Assembly (NCBI RefSeq): GCF_039543225.1
Contig: NZ_BAABJI010000002.1
Span: forward strand, 1,736,001-1,800,000
DNA from: Mucilaginibacter defluvii
GTDB taxonomy: Bacteria > Bacteroidota > Bacteroidia > Sphingobacteriales > Sphingobacteriaceae
DNA: 64,000 bases
Direction: 5' to 3'
Both the position numbers and the translations under genes were made by a program. The notes under the pieces are model-generated. The model did not search any database, was not told the DNA's origin, and saw only the letters and a program-made list of their open reading frames with translations. Positions 26,834 through 36,367 of this stretch are shown here, one piece after another (positions within the stretch are counted from its first letter, which is position 1; every line of letters begins with the position of its first letter).

Positions 26834-27808
26834 ATGATACCATTAACCGTATTGTACACGCGGGAATGCCGTCCGTTAAGCATGGCCGCCATATTAGATG
26901 TGTTTGAAAGCGTTAACAAAGCCCTGCATCGCCGGGGCGATGCGCCTGCTTTTGATATCCAGTTGGTTGGCCATGACGCCGGGGACGTGATCAACAATAA
27001 ATACCACACGCGCGATGCAGGTAACGCTGAAGATACCCGGCTGATACTCATACCGGCGTTTAATTCAGAGTACGCCGATATTAAGGTTGCAATCGGCGCT
27101 AATACCGGGCTCATACCCTGGATAATGAAACAATACCAGCAGGGCGCCGAAGTAGCCAGCTTTTGTACGGGCGCGTTTTTGTTAGCGGCAACAGGTTTAT
27201 TAAATGGCCGTAAAGCCACCACGCATGTTTTAGCTACGTATGACCTCGCACGCAACTTTCCGCAGATTGATGTGCAGCCCGAAGAGGTGGTTACGCACGA
27301 TGGCGGCATTTACACCAGCGGCGGCGCTACCAATACCTTTCACCTTTTACTTTACCTGGTAGAAAAATATTGCAACCGCGAGGTGGCCGTACAAATAGCA
27401 AAACTGTTCGCTATTGATATGGACAGGGACAGGCAAAGTTACTTTGCTACGTTTTTGCCCTCAAAAGACCATACCGACCCGCTGGTAGCCAACGCTCAGC
27501 AGCGCATGGAAGAAAAATATAATAAACCGGCCACCATTGAGGAGATCATAGGCGATATACCTTCCAGCAGAAGAAACTTTGTACGCCGTTTTAAACAGGC
27601 AACCGGCATCACTCCTATTGAATATTTGCAGCGCACGCGGTTGGAGGGCGCCAAAAAGCTGCTGGAGAAAACCAACCAAAGCATCTCAGAGGTGATGTAC
27701 AACTCCGGCTACAACGACGTAAAATCATTCAGGCAATTATTTAAAAAGGGAGTGGGATTAACGCCGAAGGAATATCGTGATAAGTTCAATGTGATAAGGG
27801 CTAACTAA
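26834..27808 (+). CDS. GlxA family transcriptional regulator (DJ-1/PfpI + AraC HTH)
   Basis: Residues about 1-185 form a DJ-1/PfpI-like domain with the nucleophile-elbow cysteine at Cys111 in SFCTGAF. Residues about 220-320 are an AraC-type double helix-turn-helix (TIEEIIGDIPSSRRNFVRRF, then ISEVMYNSGYNDVKSFRQLF). GlxA-type regulators respond to small metabolites. It is divergently transcribed from the NTF2-like lipoprotein gene, a plausible target. Confidence 0.92.
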   Translation: MIPLTVLYTRECRPLSMAAILDVFESVNKALHRRGDAPAFDIQLVGHDAGDVINNKYHTRDAGNAEDTRLILIPAFNSEYADIKVAIGANTGLIPWIMKQYQQGAEVASFCTGAFLLAATGLLNGRKATTHVLATYDLARNFPQIDVQPEEVVTHDGGIYTSGGATNTFHLLLYLVEKYCNREVAVQIAKLFAIDMDRDRQSYFATFLPSKDHTDPLVANAQQRMEEKYNKPATIEEIIGDIPSSRRNFVRRFKQATGITPIEYLQRTRLEGAKKLLEKTNQSISEVMYNSGYNDVKSFRQLFKKGVGLTPKEYRDKFNVIRAN

Positions 27809-27864
27809 TCGTTGACCACTTTGGCTTACGATTTGCTTTATCAGGCTAACAAATAGTTTAACCT

Positions 27865-28164
27865 ATGAAAAAGTTAGCAATATGTTTAAGCCTGGCGATG
27901 GCTACCATTATATCGGCGGGCGATGCCGCGCATGCGCAGCAGGACACGACTAAGAAGAAAAAAATGAGCTCACAGGGTAAAGGCGCTATTATTGGCGGTG
28001 CCGGTGGCGCAGTAGCGGGTGGCCTTATTGGCGGCGATGTTAAAGGTGCGTTGATTGGCGGCGCTTTAGGCGCAGGTGGTGGTTACATCATCGGCAACGA
28101 AAAGCAAAAAAGTAAAGAGAAAAAAGCGCAGGCTAAAAGAGACAGCGCGGCCAAAAACAAATAA
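27865..28164 (+). CDS. Glycine-zipper secreted/membrane protein
   Basis: A signal peptide ending AAHAQ precedes a short basic linker and a glycine-zipper segment of about 40 residues (GAIIGGAGGAVAGGLIGG followed by GALIGGALGAGGGYIIG), then a highly charged tail (KQKSKEKKAQAKRD). Glycine zippers pack as paired helices in membranes and occur in outer-membrane and stress proteins. Function is unknown. Confidence 0.75.
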   Translation: MKKLAICLSLAMATIISAGDAAHAQQDTTKKKKMSSQGKGAIIGGAGGAVAGGLIGGDVKGALIGGALGAGGGYIIGNEKQKSKEKKAQAKRDSAAKNK

Positions 28165-28184
28165 GTTGAAACAAGCGCTAAAAG

Positions 28185-28218
28185 CAGCTCCGTTATTATA
28201 ATATGGCGGGGCTGTTTT
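28185..28218 (+). terminator. Probable terminator after the glycine-zipper gene
   Basis: CAGCTCCG and CGGGGCTG can pair (one G-U pair) around a 14-nt AT-rich loop, followed by TTTT. Confidence 0.5.
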
Positions 28219-28277
28219 GTGTAAAATAGTTAAGTGAATAGTATCGCTTTTTATTATCTTTCCGTTCAGTGTATTAA

Positions 28278-29495
28278 ATGATCAGATCTGTAGCCGTTTT
28301 TCTCACCCTGCTTGTACCGTGCTTCGCCTTTGCGCAGCCGCGTATGTATAAGGATACGGCAGCGGTGATCAATACCGAAGGGCAACGCGACCTGATCGAC
28401 ATAGGTAAAGACCTCTTCAATATCAAACCAAAAAAAGTTGAGGCCGAAGAGGATAAAGACCTTTACTTTTCTTTCCTGCCAGCATCATCAACGGTGCCTG
28501 GTGGTGGTAAGGCGCTGTTCACGTCAACCACGGCGGGCTTTTATATGGGTAACCGCAGTACTACCTATTTATCCAGCGTTACGTTCGCGCCTTATTTTAA
28601 CTTTAAGGGGCGTTATGGTTTGCCTATACGCTCAAACATCTGGTTAAAAAATAACTCATGGAATATTATGGGCGATACACGGGTACTCAAATATCCGCAG
28701 TACACCTGGGGCATAGGCGGCGGCCGGGATAATGATACCAAATTATTGCTCGATTACCGGTACTTTCGCTTTTATCAGAGCGCGCTTAAACAGATAAAGC
28801 CTTATTTTTTTGCCGGCATAGGTTATAATCTCGATTACTATATCAATATAGAAACCAATAAAACCAACGCGCTTAGAACTTTTACAGGTTATGATTCGGG
28901 CACCGAGGATAGCAAGAACTCCTTTTCATCTGGCCCGAGCATTAATTTGTTGTATGACACCCGCAATAACTCCATAAACCCGTTGCCTGGCTGTTATGCA
29001 AATTTAGTTTACCGCTTCAGTAGTCCGGTATTTGGTAGCAATAATCACTGGCAGTCTTTATATTTTGATATGCGCAAGTATGTATCCCTTACGCCACAAT
29101 CGCGCAAAAAGAATGTAGTGGCATTATGGGCTTATTACTGGACAACCCTAACCCCCGGTACGCCTTATCTTAACCTGCCCAGCATAGGCTGGGACCCCTA
29201 CAACCGCTCGGGCCGGGGTATCGAGCAGAACAGGTACCGTGGGGACGCGCTTCTTTATTTTGAGGGGGAATATCGCCGAGACCTTACCCGAAACGGCTTA
29301 ATAGGCTATGTGTTATTTGCCAGCATCAACTCAGTTACGCAACAGGGAACGCGCAGTTTTCAGTACTGGCACCCTGCGGCAGGCGGCGGATTACGTGTAA
29401 AATTCAATAAAAACTCGGGCACCAATATTGGCGTAGATTATGGCTTTAGCAGAGGCTTTTCAACTATAATGATCAATTTGGGTGAAGCATTTTGA
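28278..29495 (+). CDS. BamA/TamA-like outer membrane beta-barrel protein
   Basis: A signal peptide (ending CFAFAQ) is followed by about 385 residues of alternating beta strands resembling the bacterial surface antigen (Omp85 C-terminal) domain, with no POTRA repeats. The final residues (GFSRGFSTIMINLGEAF) end in Phe, as outer-membrane barrels do. Short POTRA-less Omp85-like proteins are common in Bacteroidota; their substrate is unknown. TTG- and ATG-based alternatives are not needed. Confidence 0.8.
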   Translation: MIRSVAVFLTLLVPCFAFAQPRMYKDTAAVINTEGQRDLIDIGKDLFNIKPKKVEAEEDKDLYFSFLPASSTVPGGGKALFTSTTAGFYMGNRSTTYLSSVTFAPYFNFKGRYGLPIRSNIWLKNNSWNIMGDTRVLKYPQYTWGIGGGRDNDTKLLLDYRYFRFYQSALKQIKPYFFAGIGYNLDYYINIETNKTNALRTFTGYDSGTEDSKNSFSSGPSINLLYDTRNNSINPLPGCYANLVYRFSSPVFGSNNHWQSLYFDMRKYVSLTPQSRKKNVVALWAYYWTTLTPGTPYLNLPSIGWDPYNRSGRGIEQNRYRGDALLYFEGEYRRDLTRNGLIGYVLFASINSVTQQGTRSFQYWHPAAGGGLRVKFNKNSGTNIGVDYGFSRGFSTIMINLGEAF

Positions 29496-29712
29496 TCTGC
29501 CCGTCCGCTAACCGAAAGTCTTCAGGCTCAGCATCAGTAAAATTTTATAATATCAAATTCAGTTTATTCATCTAAACAGCAAACAAAATCGCTTTAAATA
29601 AATTTTCATATTTTTGCGAGGTAAAAAATTTAACCGACAGACATAGCCGCTACTTTTAATTTTTAGATATTCCACTTTATATCTCTCGGAAAAACAGCAG
29701 TAAGTAAATATT

Positions 29713-30066
29713 TTGAAACGTATTTTAGTATTAGATGATAATGAAGATATCCTGGATATTGTTCAGGAAACATTATCGTATGAACAATTTGAGGTAAAGA
29801 GCACTGCTGAGGGCGAACATGTGTTGCCGCTTATCAATGATTTTAAGCCCGATCTGGTTATCCTGGATTACCGGGTTTCAGGCATGAACGGCGGCGAAAT
29901 TTGCCGTCAGATTAAAAATCATCCTGAATACGGCGATATACCGGTTATCATCTTTTCGGCATACATAAACAGCGGTGGCGAATTGAATGCTTACGGCTGT
30001 GACGCCATCATTAATAAACCGTTTGACCTGGGCGAACTGGTTGAAAAAGTGAATAGCCTGATCTGA
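29713..30066 (+). CDS. Single-domain response regulator (receiver only)
   Basis: The 117-residue protein is a lone CheY-like receiver: acidic pair Asp8/Asp9, phospho-acceptor Asp52 in VILDYR, Ser82 switch position, and Lys102 in NKPFD. There is no output domain and no kinase gene next to it. It starts with TTG at 29713. A close relative lies at 30894, with two small zinc-ribbon genes between them. Confidence 0.88.
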   Translation: MKRILVLDDNEDILDIVQETLSYEQFEVKSTAEGEHVLPLINDFKPDLVILDYRVSGMNGGEICRQIKNHPEYGDIPVIIFSAYINSGGELNAYGCDAIINKPFDLGELVEKVNSLI

Positions 30067-30297
30067 CACTAACTTATACGATTCAGCAGGCGTTAATAAT
30101 ATCACAATTAGAGCACTTAAACCTCCATTCCTATTGAGAATATCTTAATAAATATCCATTTTAATTATTATATTCTAAAATCAATATCCATAACTATACT
30201 AATTATTTTAACCAAGTGTTAATATAATTAATACAATTATAATTGTATATTTGATATATCTGCAATTATACAAGTATCACCCACTAAATTGTATGTT

Positions 30298-30495
30298 ATG
30301 GAAAAACAAGTAACCGGGACGATTAACGAAAGCGAGACCTCAAAAAAAGCATTATTTTGCCCGCACTGCCATAATAAGCTATCAGGTGAAAGGGTACACC
30401 GCGGTTTTTTTGTGCGTAACTTTTTGTTTTGGCTGCCTATAAAACGCTACATGTGCTATAAGTGCAGCAAAAAGCTGTACCTGTGGGTTAACTAA
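30298..30495 (+). CDS. Small zinc-ribbon protein
   Basis: A 65-residue protein with two Cys pairs, CPHC near residue 20 and CYKC near residue 53, separated by a hydrophobic basic stretch (RGFFVRNFLFWLPIKRYM). It matches a treble-clef or zinc-ribbon. The same plan (Cx2C, FF.R.L, P.K.Y.C..C) recurs in the next small gene, so the two are paralogues. The start at 30298 is preferred; an ATG 9 bp upstream also exists. Function is unknown. Confidence 0.7.
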   Translation: MEKQVTGTINESETSKKALFCPHCHNKLSGERVHRGFFVRNFLFWLPIKRYMCYKCSKKLYLWVN

Positions 30496-30610
30496 AATTA
30501 TATACTATTAACTATTTAATACTGCAATTAAATAGTTGTTAATTTTTTATGATTTTTTTATGATTTGTCCAAGGTGATTTAGAAATTTGAAATTCTAAAT
30601 CTATACATAG

Positions 30611-30784
30611 TTGGATAATACAGTCGAAAAAAAAGACTACCGCTGTAGTAAATGCGGTACGGTTTACCACTTTCAGCAACATCGTAATTTTTTTGAAAGG
30701 CTGTTGTCCCTGGTAAAACCTTTTAAAAAATATTTCTGTGCCCGTTGCCAGCGTTCGTATTACGTTTTAAAGAAAGATAAATAG
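30611..30784 (+). CDS. Small zinc-ribbon protein, paralogue, TTG start
   Basis: An open frame of 57 codons begins at TTG 30611 and stops at 30784. The translation has CSKC at residues 12-15 and CARC at 43-46, with NFFERLLSLVKPFKKYF between, clearly the same plan as the neighbouring 65-residue zinc ribbon. Because it lacks an ATG it is easily overlooked. It lies between that gene and the second receiver gene. Zinc binding is inferred from the cysteine spacing. Confidence 0.65.
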   Translation: MDNTVEKKDYRCSKCGTVYHFQQHRNFFERLLSLVKPFKKYFCARCQRSYYVLKKDK

Positions 30785-30893
30785 TTATCTTTCCATTAGT
30801 GCGCTCAATTCTCCATAATTGTTAAAAAAAATTATGGTATAAATTTTGCTTATACACACTTGAATACACTTAGAGTGAGATTGGCAGGGCAAT

Positions 30894-31262
30894 ATGAGAC
30901 GAGTACTTGCTGTTGATGACAACAGAGATATATTAGATGTAATTGAGCTGATACTTGAAGATAGCGGTTTTGAAGTTGAAACGCTTACAACTGGGCATGG
31001 CCTCTTTGAAAAGATAAAAGAAATAAACCCCGACATTATATTGCTTGACATTATGTTAGGCGATCTTGATGGCCGTGAGTTGTGTGAACAAGTTAAAATG
31101 CGGCCTGAAACCAGCATGATACCTGTTATATTAATTTCAGCAAGCCATAATATGGCCGACAGCGTAGCACAAAAACATAAAGGCGCACCTAACGCTTTTA
31201 TCGCAAAACCTTTTGACATTAATGACCTGATTGGTGCGGTTGAATCTCATACCGCTGCGTAA
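30894..31262 (+). CDS. Single-domain response regulator (receiver only), second copy
   Basis: The 122-residue receiver has Asp8/Asp9, phospho-acceptor Asp52 in LLDIMLG, Ser82 and Lys105 in AKPFD, so it should be phosphorylatable. It shares length, motifs and orientation with the receiver at 29713. No kinase is adjacent; orphan receivers of this kind may act as phosphate relays or sinks or bind partner proteins. Confidence 0.9.
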   Translation: MRRVLAVDDNRDILDVIELILEDSGFEVETLTTGHGLFEKIKEINPDIILLDIMLGDLDGRELCEQVKMRPETSMIPVILISASHNMADSVAQKHKGAPNAFIAKPFDINDLIGAVESHTAA

Positions 31263-31320
31263 CCGCCCCCTCTTATTTTTTTCCACACCAACAACATACG
31301 GGTTTTAGCTTCGTTTAAAA

Positions 31321-31366
31321 AAGTGTTTTCCACACTTGTTAATTACTAAGGTGGATTGCATCTTTG
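31321..31366 (+). promoter_or_regulatory. Promoter of the envelope cluster with overlapping palindrome
   Basis: TTG at 31336-31338 and CATCTTTG at 31359-31366 (7 of 8 matches to TAnnTTTG) are 20 bp apart. The inverted repeat AAGTGT/ACACTT (31321-31337, 5-bp spacer) overlaps the -33 element and contains TTTTCCACA. A second TTTTCCACA is at 31279-31287. Confidence 0.5.
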
Positions 31367-31404
31367 CCATTTAGCTAATTTAGCGCAACGCAAGTACGTA
31401 CCGT

Positions 31405-34400
31405 ATGATAAAACTTAAATATATTGTGCTGCCCACAGCAGCATTTTTAGTATCTCAAGCTCAGGCACAGCAAAATCCGTCGTTCCACATCTATAAAACA
31501 TATCACACCGCGCTTGATTTGTTGGATAAAGGAAAGTACGTAGCGGCTGCCGAACAGTTCAAGCTTGTAGAGGCCTCAAAGATCCGCACCAGTAATCAAC
31601 CGGGCTTCGAGTCAGAAATATCATTAATAAAAGAAAACTCACATTATTACGAAGCGCTTTGCGCCCTTGAATCAGGCAGCGACGATGCCAAGAGCATGTT
31701 TCAGCGCTTTATAAAAGAGCATCCTGAAAACCCACTTGCCAAACTCGCTTTTTTCCAGGTGGGTAAATCGTATTTTAAACAAGGCAAGTACAAAGAAGCG
31801 CTTGAATGGTTTGACAAGGTTGAGGCCGGCGAACTAAGCGGCCGGGATAATACCGAATATAAATTCCGTAAAGGTTACGCTTATTTCGCCCTTGGCGATT
31901 ACCCGAACGCCCAAAAATTATTCAGCGATGTAAAAAACAAACGCTCGCCCTACACAGAGGATGCTACGTACTATTTTGCCTACATCGCCTACCTTAATAA
32001 GGACTATCACCTGGCACTGGCTAACTTTGAGAAACTAAAAAATTCAAAAAAATACGAAGCAAGCTATCCTTACTATATTACAGCGGTTTACTTTTTAGAT
32101 AAACGCTATGATGACGTATTGAGCTACGCCATCCCTATAGTAAACAACACCAAACAGCAAAACGAAACCGAGATGCTGCGCATTATTGCTGCCTCGTATT
32201 TCGCTAAGGCCAATTATCCGCAGGCGGTAAGTTACTATAACCGCTTCCAGGATCGCGACCAGGGTAAAACGCAGAACAGCCAGGACAGCTATCAGATAGG
32301 TTACGCCCACTACAAAACCGGCAACCTGAACAAAGCCGCCGCAGAACTTAAAAAGCTGGTTGGCCAGAACGATGTTTACAGCCAGAGCGGTAACTATACC
32401 TTAGGCGACATTTTTATCAAGCAAAACAACAAGCAAGGCGCACGTACCGCTTATCAAACAGCATCAAGGCTTGATTTTGACAAACAGATACAGGAAGACG
32501 CTTTGTTTAACTACGCCAAGCTATCCTACGAACTTGATTTTAATGCAGCGGCACTTGAGGCCACCCGTACTTATTTAAAGAACTATCCGCGCTCGGCACG
32601 CACCGAAGAAGTAAAAATATTACTTGGTGAGGCCTTGCTTAACGCCCGCAATTATCGCGAAGCGGTTGAAATTTTAGAGCCGATACCGAACAAATCGGTT
32701 AGCGCGCGTACCGCTTATCAAAAGGTTACTTACTACCGCGGCCTGGAATTTTATAACGAGCGCGCTTTCGAAAACGCTATTGGTATCTTCCTGCGTTCCC
32801 TAAGCGCACCGGTTGACCCGCAAATAGAAGCACTGACAACCTACTGGATGGCAGAAGCCATGTACGAGGTGCGTAAATACGGCGAATCGGTTGAAAACTT
32901 TGAAAAGTTTTTGGCGATGCCCGAAGCCAAGCAAACCAACCTGAGCAACTATGCCAACTACGCGCTTGCTTATGCTGCCTTTTATGATAACCAGTATGGC
33001 AAAGCGGCCAAATATTTTGAGCGCTTTTTACAAGGCACCGAAAAAGACCCGAATACTGTTAACGACGCGATTACCCGCATAGGTGATAGCTATTTTGTGT
33101 TAAAAAGCTATGGCAAAGCGCTGGAGTACTACAACCGCATTATTGCGCAAAAAACAAAGGGCGAAGATTATGCCCTGTTCCAGCGGGGCGTGATACAGGG
33201 TTTGCAGGGTAACTACGATGCCAAGATAGCCACCCTTAACGATGTGTTGCAGCAGTTCCCCAATTCAGATTACGCGGATGATGCTTCTTTTGAGATAGCG
33301 TATACCTACTTTCTTAAAAATGACGGTCCGCGTGCCAAAACTGACCTGCAGGCCATGATACAAAAGTATCCGCGCAGCAGTTATGTGCCACGCGCTATAA
33401 CGACTATTGGTTTGATAGATTACAACGCGAACCAGGATGATGCCGCGGTTGAATCATTCAAAAAAGTAGTGTCTGATTATCCATCAAGCGATGAGGCTAA
33501 ACAGGCCTTAAAGCAGGTTGAGAAAATCTACACAGATAAAGGCGACGCCCAAACATTTATTAATTACGCGGGCACTACCCCTATCGGCAACTATACCACT
33601 GCCGAGCAGGAAAGCATCATGATAACGGCCGCCAACAACCTTTACCTTAAAGGCGACTGGCAGGGAACTGTAAACGCTGTTAACGCTTATTTAGATAAAT
33701 TTCCGACCAAGCAGATTTATGATAAGCAGGCACGTTACCTGCGCGCTCAGGGCCTTAACAATTTAGGCCGTACCCAGGAAGCCGTGGTTGATTACAACTA
33801 CATACTAAATGACTGGACCAGCGCTTATACCGAGAAATCGCTGATCAGCATGGCTAAGCTTTATATGGCGCAAAAGAAATACAATGATGCAGTTGTATTC
33901 CTGAAACGTTTGGAAACCAATTCAGAATATAAAGCTGATTATACTTACGCGGTTAACACGCTATTGTACTGTTACGATCAGATGCAGATGTCTGACGATG
34001 TATTGAAATACGTAGCTATTGTTCGTGCTAACGAAAAAACCGGCCAGGAAGATAAATTCCGTACGGGTTTGTACGCGGGTAAAGCTTACCTGGAAATGGG
34101 GAACAATGAAGCCGCAATTAAAGAATTCAACTATACCCTCAGCAATACCAAAACCGTTGCAGCTGCCGAGGCTAAATACAACATCGCCTTAATTGAGTAC
34201 AATCAGGGTAAATACAAAGCTTCGCAAAAAACATGTTTTGAGATAGCCAAGGATTTCCAGAACTATGAATACTGGACGGCCAAAACATTTATTCTCCTGG
34301 CAGATAACTACATCAAACTTAAAGATAATTACCAGGCTACAGCTACCCTGCAAAGTATAATTGACAACTATACCGCTAAGGATGACATATTACCTGAGGC

Positions 34401-34509
34401 AAAACAAAAACTGGCTAAACTTAAAGGTATCAAGATAGCACCTGAAACTACGAAAACCGACAGTACCGATACAACCGGCACTGCCGTGCAGGACACCACC
34501 CAGCAATAA
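31405..34509 (+). CDS. Large periplasmic tetratricopeptide-repeat protein
   Basis: A signal peptide (ending SQAQAQ) is followed by about 1000 residues of TPR-like helical repeats throughout, e.g. NPLAKLAFFQVGKSYFKQG, DATYYFAYIAYLNKDYH and YADDASFEIAYTYFLKND, which match the Tol-Pal/YbgF-type TPR. The Ser/Thr-rich tail ends DTTQQ. It probably acts as a protein scaffold in the periplasm. It is the first gene of a cluster with a barrel protein, a HU/SPOR protein and ExbB-ExbD-TonB. Confidence 0.88.
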   Translation: MIKLKYIVLPTAAFLVSQAQAQQNPSFHIYKTYHTALDLLDKGKYVAAAEQFKLVEASKIRTSNQPGFESEISLIKENSHYYEALCALESGSDDAKSMFQRFIKEHPENPLAKLAFFQVGKSYFKQGKYKEALEWFDKVEAGELSGRDNTEYKFRKGYAYFALGDYPNAQKLFSDVKNKRSPYTEDATYYFAYIAYLNKDYHLALANFEKLKNSKKYEASYPYYITAVYFLDKRYDDVLSYAIPIVNNTKQQNETEMLRIIAASYFAKANYPQAVSYYNRFQDRDQGKTQNSQDSYQIGYAHYKTGNLNKAAAELKKLVGQNDVYSQSGNYTLGDIFIKQNNKQGARTAYQTASRLDFDKQIQEDALFNYAKLSYELDFNAAALEATRTYLKNYPRSARTEEVKILLGEALLNARNYREAVEILEPIPNKSVSARTAYQKVTYYRGLEFYNERAFENAIGIFLRSLSAPVDPQIEALTTYWMAEAMYEVRKYGESVENFEKFLAMPEAKQTNLSNYANYALAYAAFYDNQYGKAAKYFERFLQGTEKDPNTVNDAITRIGDSYFVLKSYGKALEYYNRIIAQKTKGEDYALFQRGVIQGLQGNYDAKIATLNDVLQQFPNSDYADDASFEIAYTYFLKNDGPRAKTDLQAMIQKYPRSSYVPRAITTIGLIDYNANQDDAAVESFKKVVSDYPSSDEAKQALKQVEKIYTDKGDAQTFINYAGTTPIGNYTTAEQESIMITAANNLYLKGDWQGTVNAVNAYLDKFPTKQIYDKQARYLRAQGLNNLGRTQEAVVDYNYILNDWTSAYTEKSLISMAKLYMAQKKYNDAVVFLKRLETNSEYKADYTYAVNTLLYCYDQMQMSDDVLKYVAIVRANEKTGQEDKFRTGLYAGKAYLEMGNNEAAIKEFNYTLSNTKTVAAAEAKYNIALIEYNQGKYKASQKTCFEIAKDFQNYEYWTAKTFILLADNYIKLKDNYQATATLQSIIDNYTAKDDILPEAKQKLAKLKGIKIAPETTKTDSTDTTGTAVQDTTQQ

Positions 34510-34546
34510 CAGGAAACATCAACGAGAACCAACGAGCAACAGACAA

Positions 34547-36346
34547 ATGAAATTAAGATACACCTATATATTGTTTACCGCGTTAACCGCCTGTTATTAT
34601 TTACCGGCAAACGCGCAGGTTAAAAACAACACCAAAAAAGGTCAGAAAAGTACACCGGCATCGCAAAATACCGCCAAGAAGTTGGGCGACGCGGCATCAA
34701 AAACTACACAGGATACGAGTAAGAAGGCCAATCAGAACCCGAATGAGGCAGGCGCCATATCTGAAGAGATTGTGGTAACCACCTCGTATAAACCGGTATT
34801 GGCTGATGCGGTAAAAATTCGCCGCAACCCGGATTTGGAAGACAAAACACCGTTCAAGGCCCCACTAAGCTACAGCGCGATTGATAAACGCCTGACTAAA
34901 GACAACGAGATTCAGCAGCTTGAGGCCATGAAACGCCCGCCTGAACGCGACTCTATCCCAACCAATAATTATGTAAAAGGCGGCTTAGGCAGTATGAAAA
35001 CCACCTTCGGCGAAGGCTATTTTTCAAACGGTGCCGATGAGGCTTTACAGGTTGGTGGCTACGTTAAGCACTTTGCGCAAGGTTCATCCGTTTTCAACAA
35101 ACAAAATGAAAGCCGTAACGAGTTAGGTGTGTTTGGTAAGAGCATTACCGATGAGCATACCTTACGCGGTACAATAAACTACAAGCGCCGTGGCGTGAAT
35201 TTTTACGGCTATAACCGCGACATTGAGCCGCAGTTACAGTTCGATCCGCAAAAGCAAACGTTTAACACGATATCCGCTGAAGGCGAACTGGCCAAAAACT
35301 ACCGAGATGTAGAAAATGATTTTACCTATGCTGTAAAAGCTAACGGTTACATTTTTAACAACGCATACAACGCCAAAGAGAATAACCTGGTGCTATCCGG
35401 CTTTGTCAACCAAACGGTTAAGCAGTTTTACGCGGGTTTAGCCGCATCGCTTGATCTGGGTACGCAAAAAGACAGTCTGTACTCTTACAACAACAGTATC
35501 ATCCGTTTAAACCCGTATATTAAATTTCAGGGCGAAAAGTATAAAATTGACGCAGGTGTAAACATCACCAAAGAGTTTGGATTAAGCAGCCGCTTTTCCA
35601 TCTTCCCCGCTGCTAAGCTGGAGTTCCAGGTAATACCGAAATACGTACGCTTATTTGCTGAGGCGAAAGGCGATATCAACAAAGCATCGATCCGTGATTT
35701 TGCAGAAACCAATCCATTCATTGCTGAAAACATCACCCTTAAAAACTCTGCCGACCGTTTAGCATTGAGCGCCGGTTTAAAGGGCACACTAGCACCGGGC
35801 CTGGGCTTTAAGGCTACCTTCTTCCGCAACAGGGTTAAGGATATGCCACTGTTCATTGCCAATTTTAACACCAACAGCACCAACAATAAGTTCGCGGTTA
35901 TTTATGACGATGGCACCGCCACCGTTAGCGGCTTTACCGGTGAGTTAGATTTTAAAGCTACTGACGACCTGAACATCTTCGGCCGTGCCGAATTTAAGGA
36001 TTACAAAATGGATACCGAGGAGCAGGCGTGGAACATGCCTAAATTTAAACTTACCGCCGGTACCATCATCCGCATAAGCGACAAGGTGAATATTAACGGC
36101 TCGCTATTAATTCGCGGTAACGCCTACGACAGGATATTTGATCCGCTGAGCACCACGTTCACAGAGCCGCGGGCTGTTGAAATTAAATCATACGTCGACC
36201 TGAATGGCGGCGCCGAATATAAGGCGACTAAGCAGCTGTCAATTTTTGTTCAGGTGAACAACATACTGAACAATAGCAACCCAACCTTTTTATATTATAA
36301 TAACTACGGGTTTAATATTTTTGGCGGCGTTGGTTACGCGTTTTAG
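34547..36346 (+). CDS. TonB-dependent receptor-like outer membrane barrel, plug reduced
   Basis: After a signal peptide and a Lys/Gln/Thr-rich linker comes ISEEIVVTTSYKPVLADAVK, which resembles the start of a TonB-receptor plug. The rest of a normal plug is missing and the sequence passes quickly into a beta-barrel of about 450 residues ending YGFNIFGGVGYAF. At 599 residues it is smaller than most TonB receptors. It lies 37 bp after the TPR gene and upstream of ExbB/ExbD/TonB genes, suggesting it is driven by that motor. Confidence 0.82.
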   Translation: MKLRYTYILFTALTACYYLPANAQVKNNTKKGQKSTPASQNTAKKLGDAASKTTQDTSKKANQNPNEAGAISEEIVVTTSYKPVLADAVKIRRNPDLEDKTPFKAPLSYSAIDKRLTKDNEIQQLEAMKRPPERDSIPTNNYVKGGLGSMKTTFGEGYFSNGADEALQVGGYVKHFAQGSSVFNKQNESRNELGVFGKSITDEHTLRGTINYKRRGVNFYGYNRDIEPQLQFDPQKQTFNTISAEGELAKNYRDVENDFTYAVKANGYIFNNAYNAKENNLVLSGFVNQTVKQFYAGLAASLDLGTQKDSLYSYNNSIIRLNPYIKFQGEKYKIDAGVNITKEFGLSSRFSIFPAAKLEFQVIPKYVRLFAEAKGDINKASIRDFAETNPFIAENITLKNSADRLALSAGLKGTLAPGLGFKATFFRNRVKDMPLFIANFNTNSTNNKFAVIYDDGTATVSGFTGELDFKATDDLNIFGRAEFKDYKMDTEEQAWNMPKFKLTAGTIIRISDKVNINGSLLIRGNAYDRIFDPLSTTFTEPRAVEIKSYVDLNGGAEYKATKQLSIFVQVNNILNNSNPTFLYYNNYGFNIFGGVGYAF

Positions 36347-36367
36347 TTTTTTTGTACTTTTACGGGA

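Noticed and set aside
31263..31404. Replication origin suggested by TTTTCCACA boxes
   Set aside because: Only two boxes and no dnaA or dnaN gene nearby; too few for an origin.
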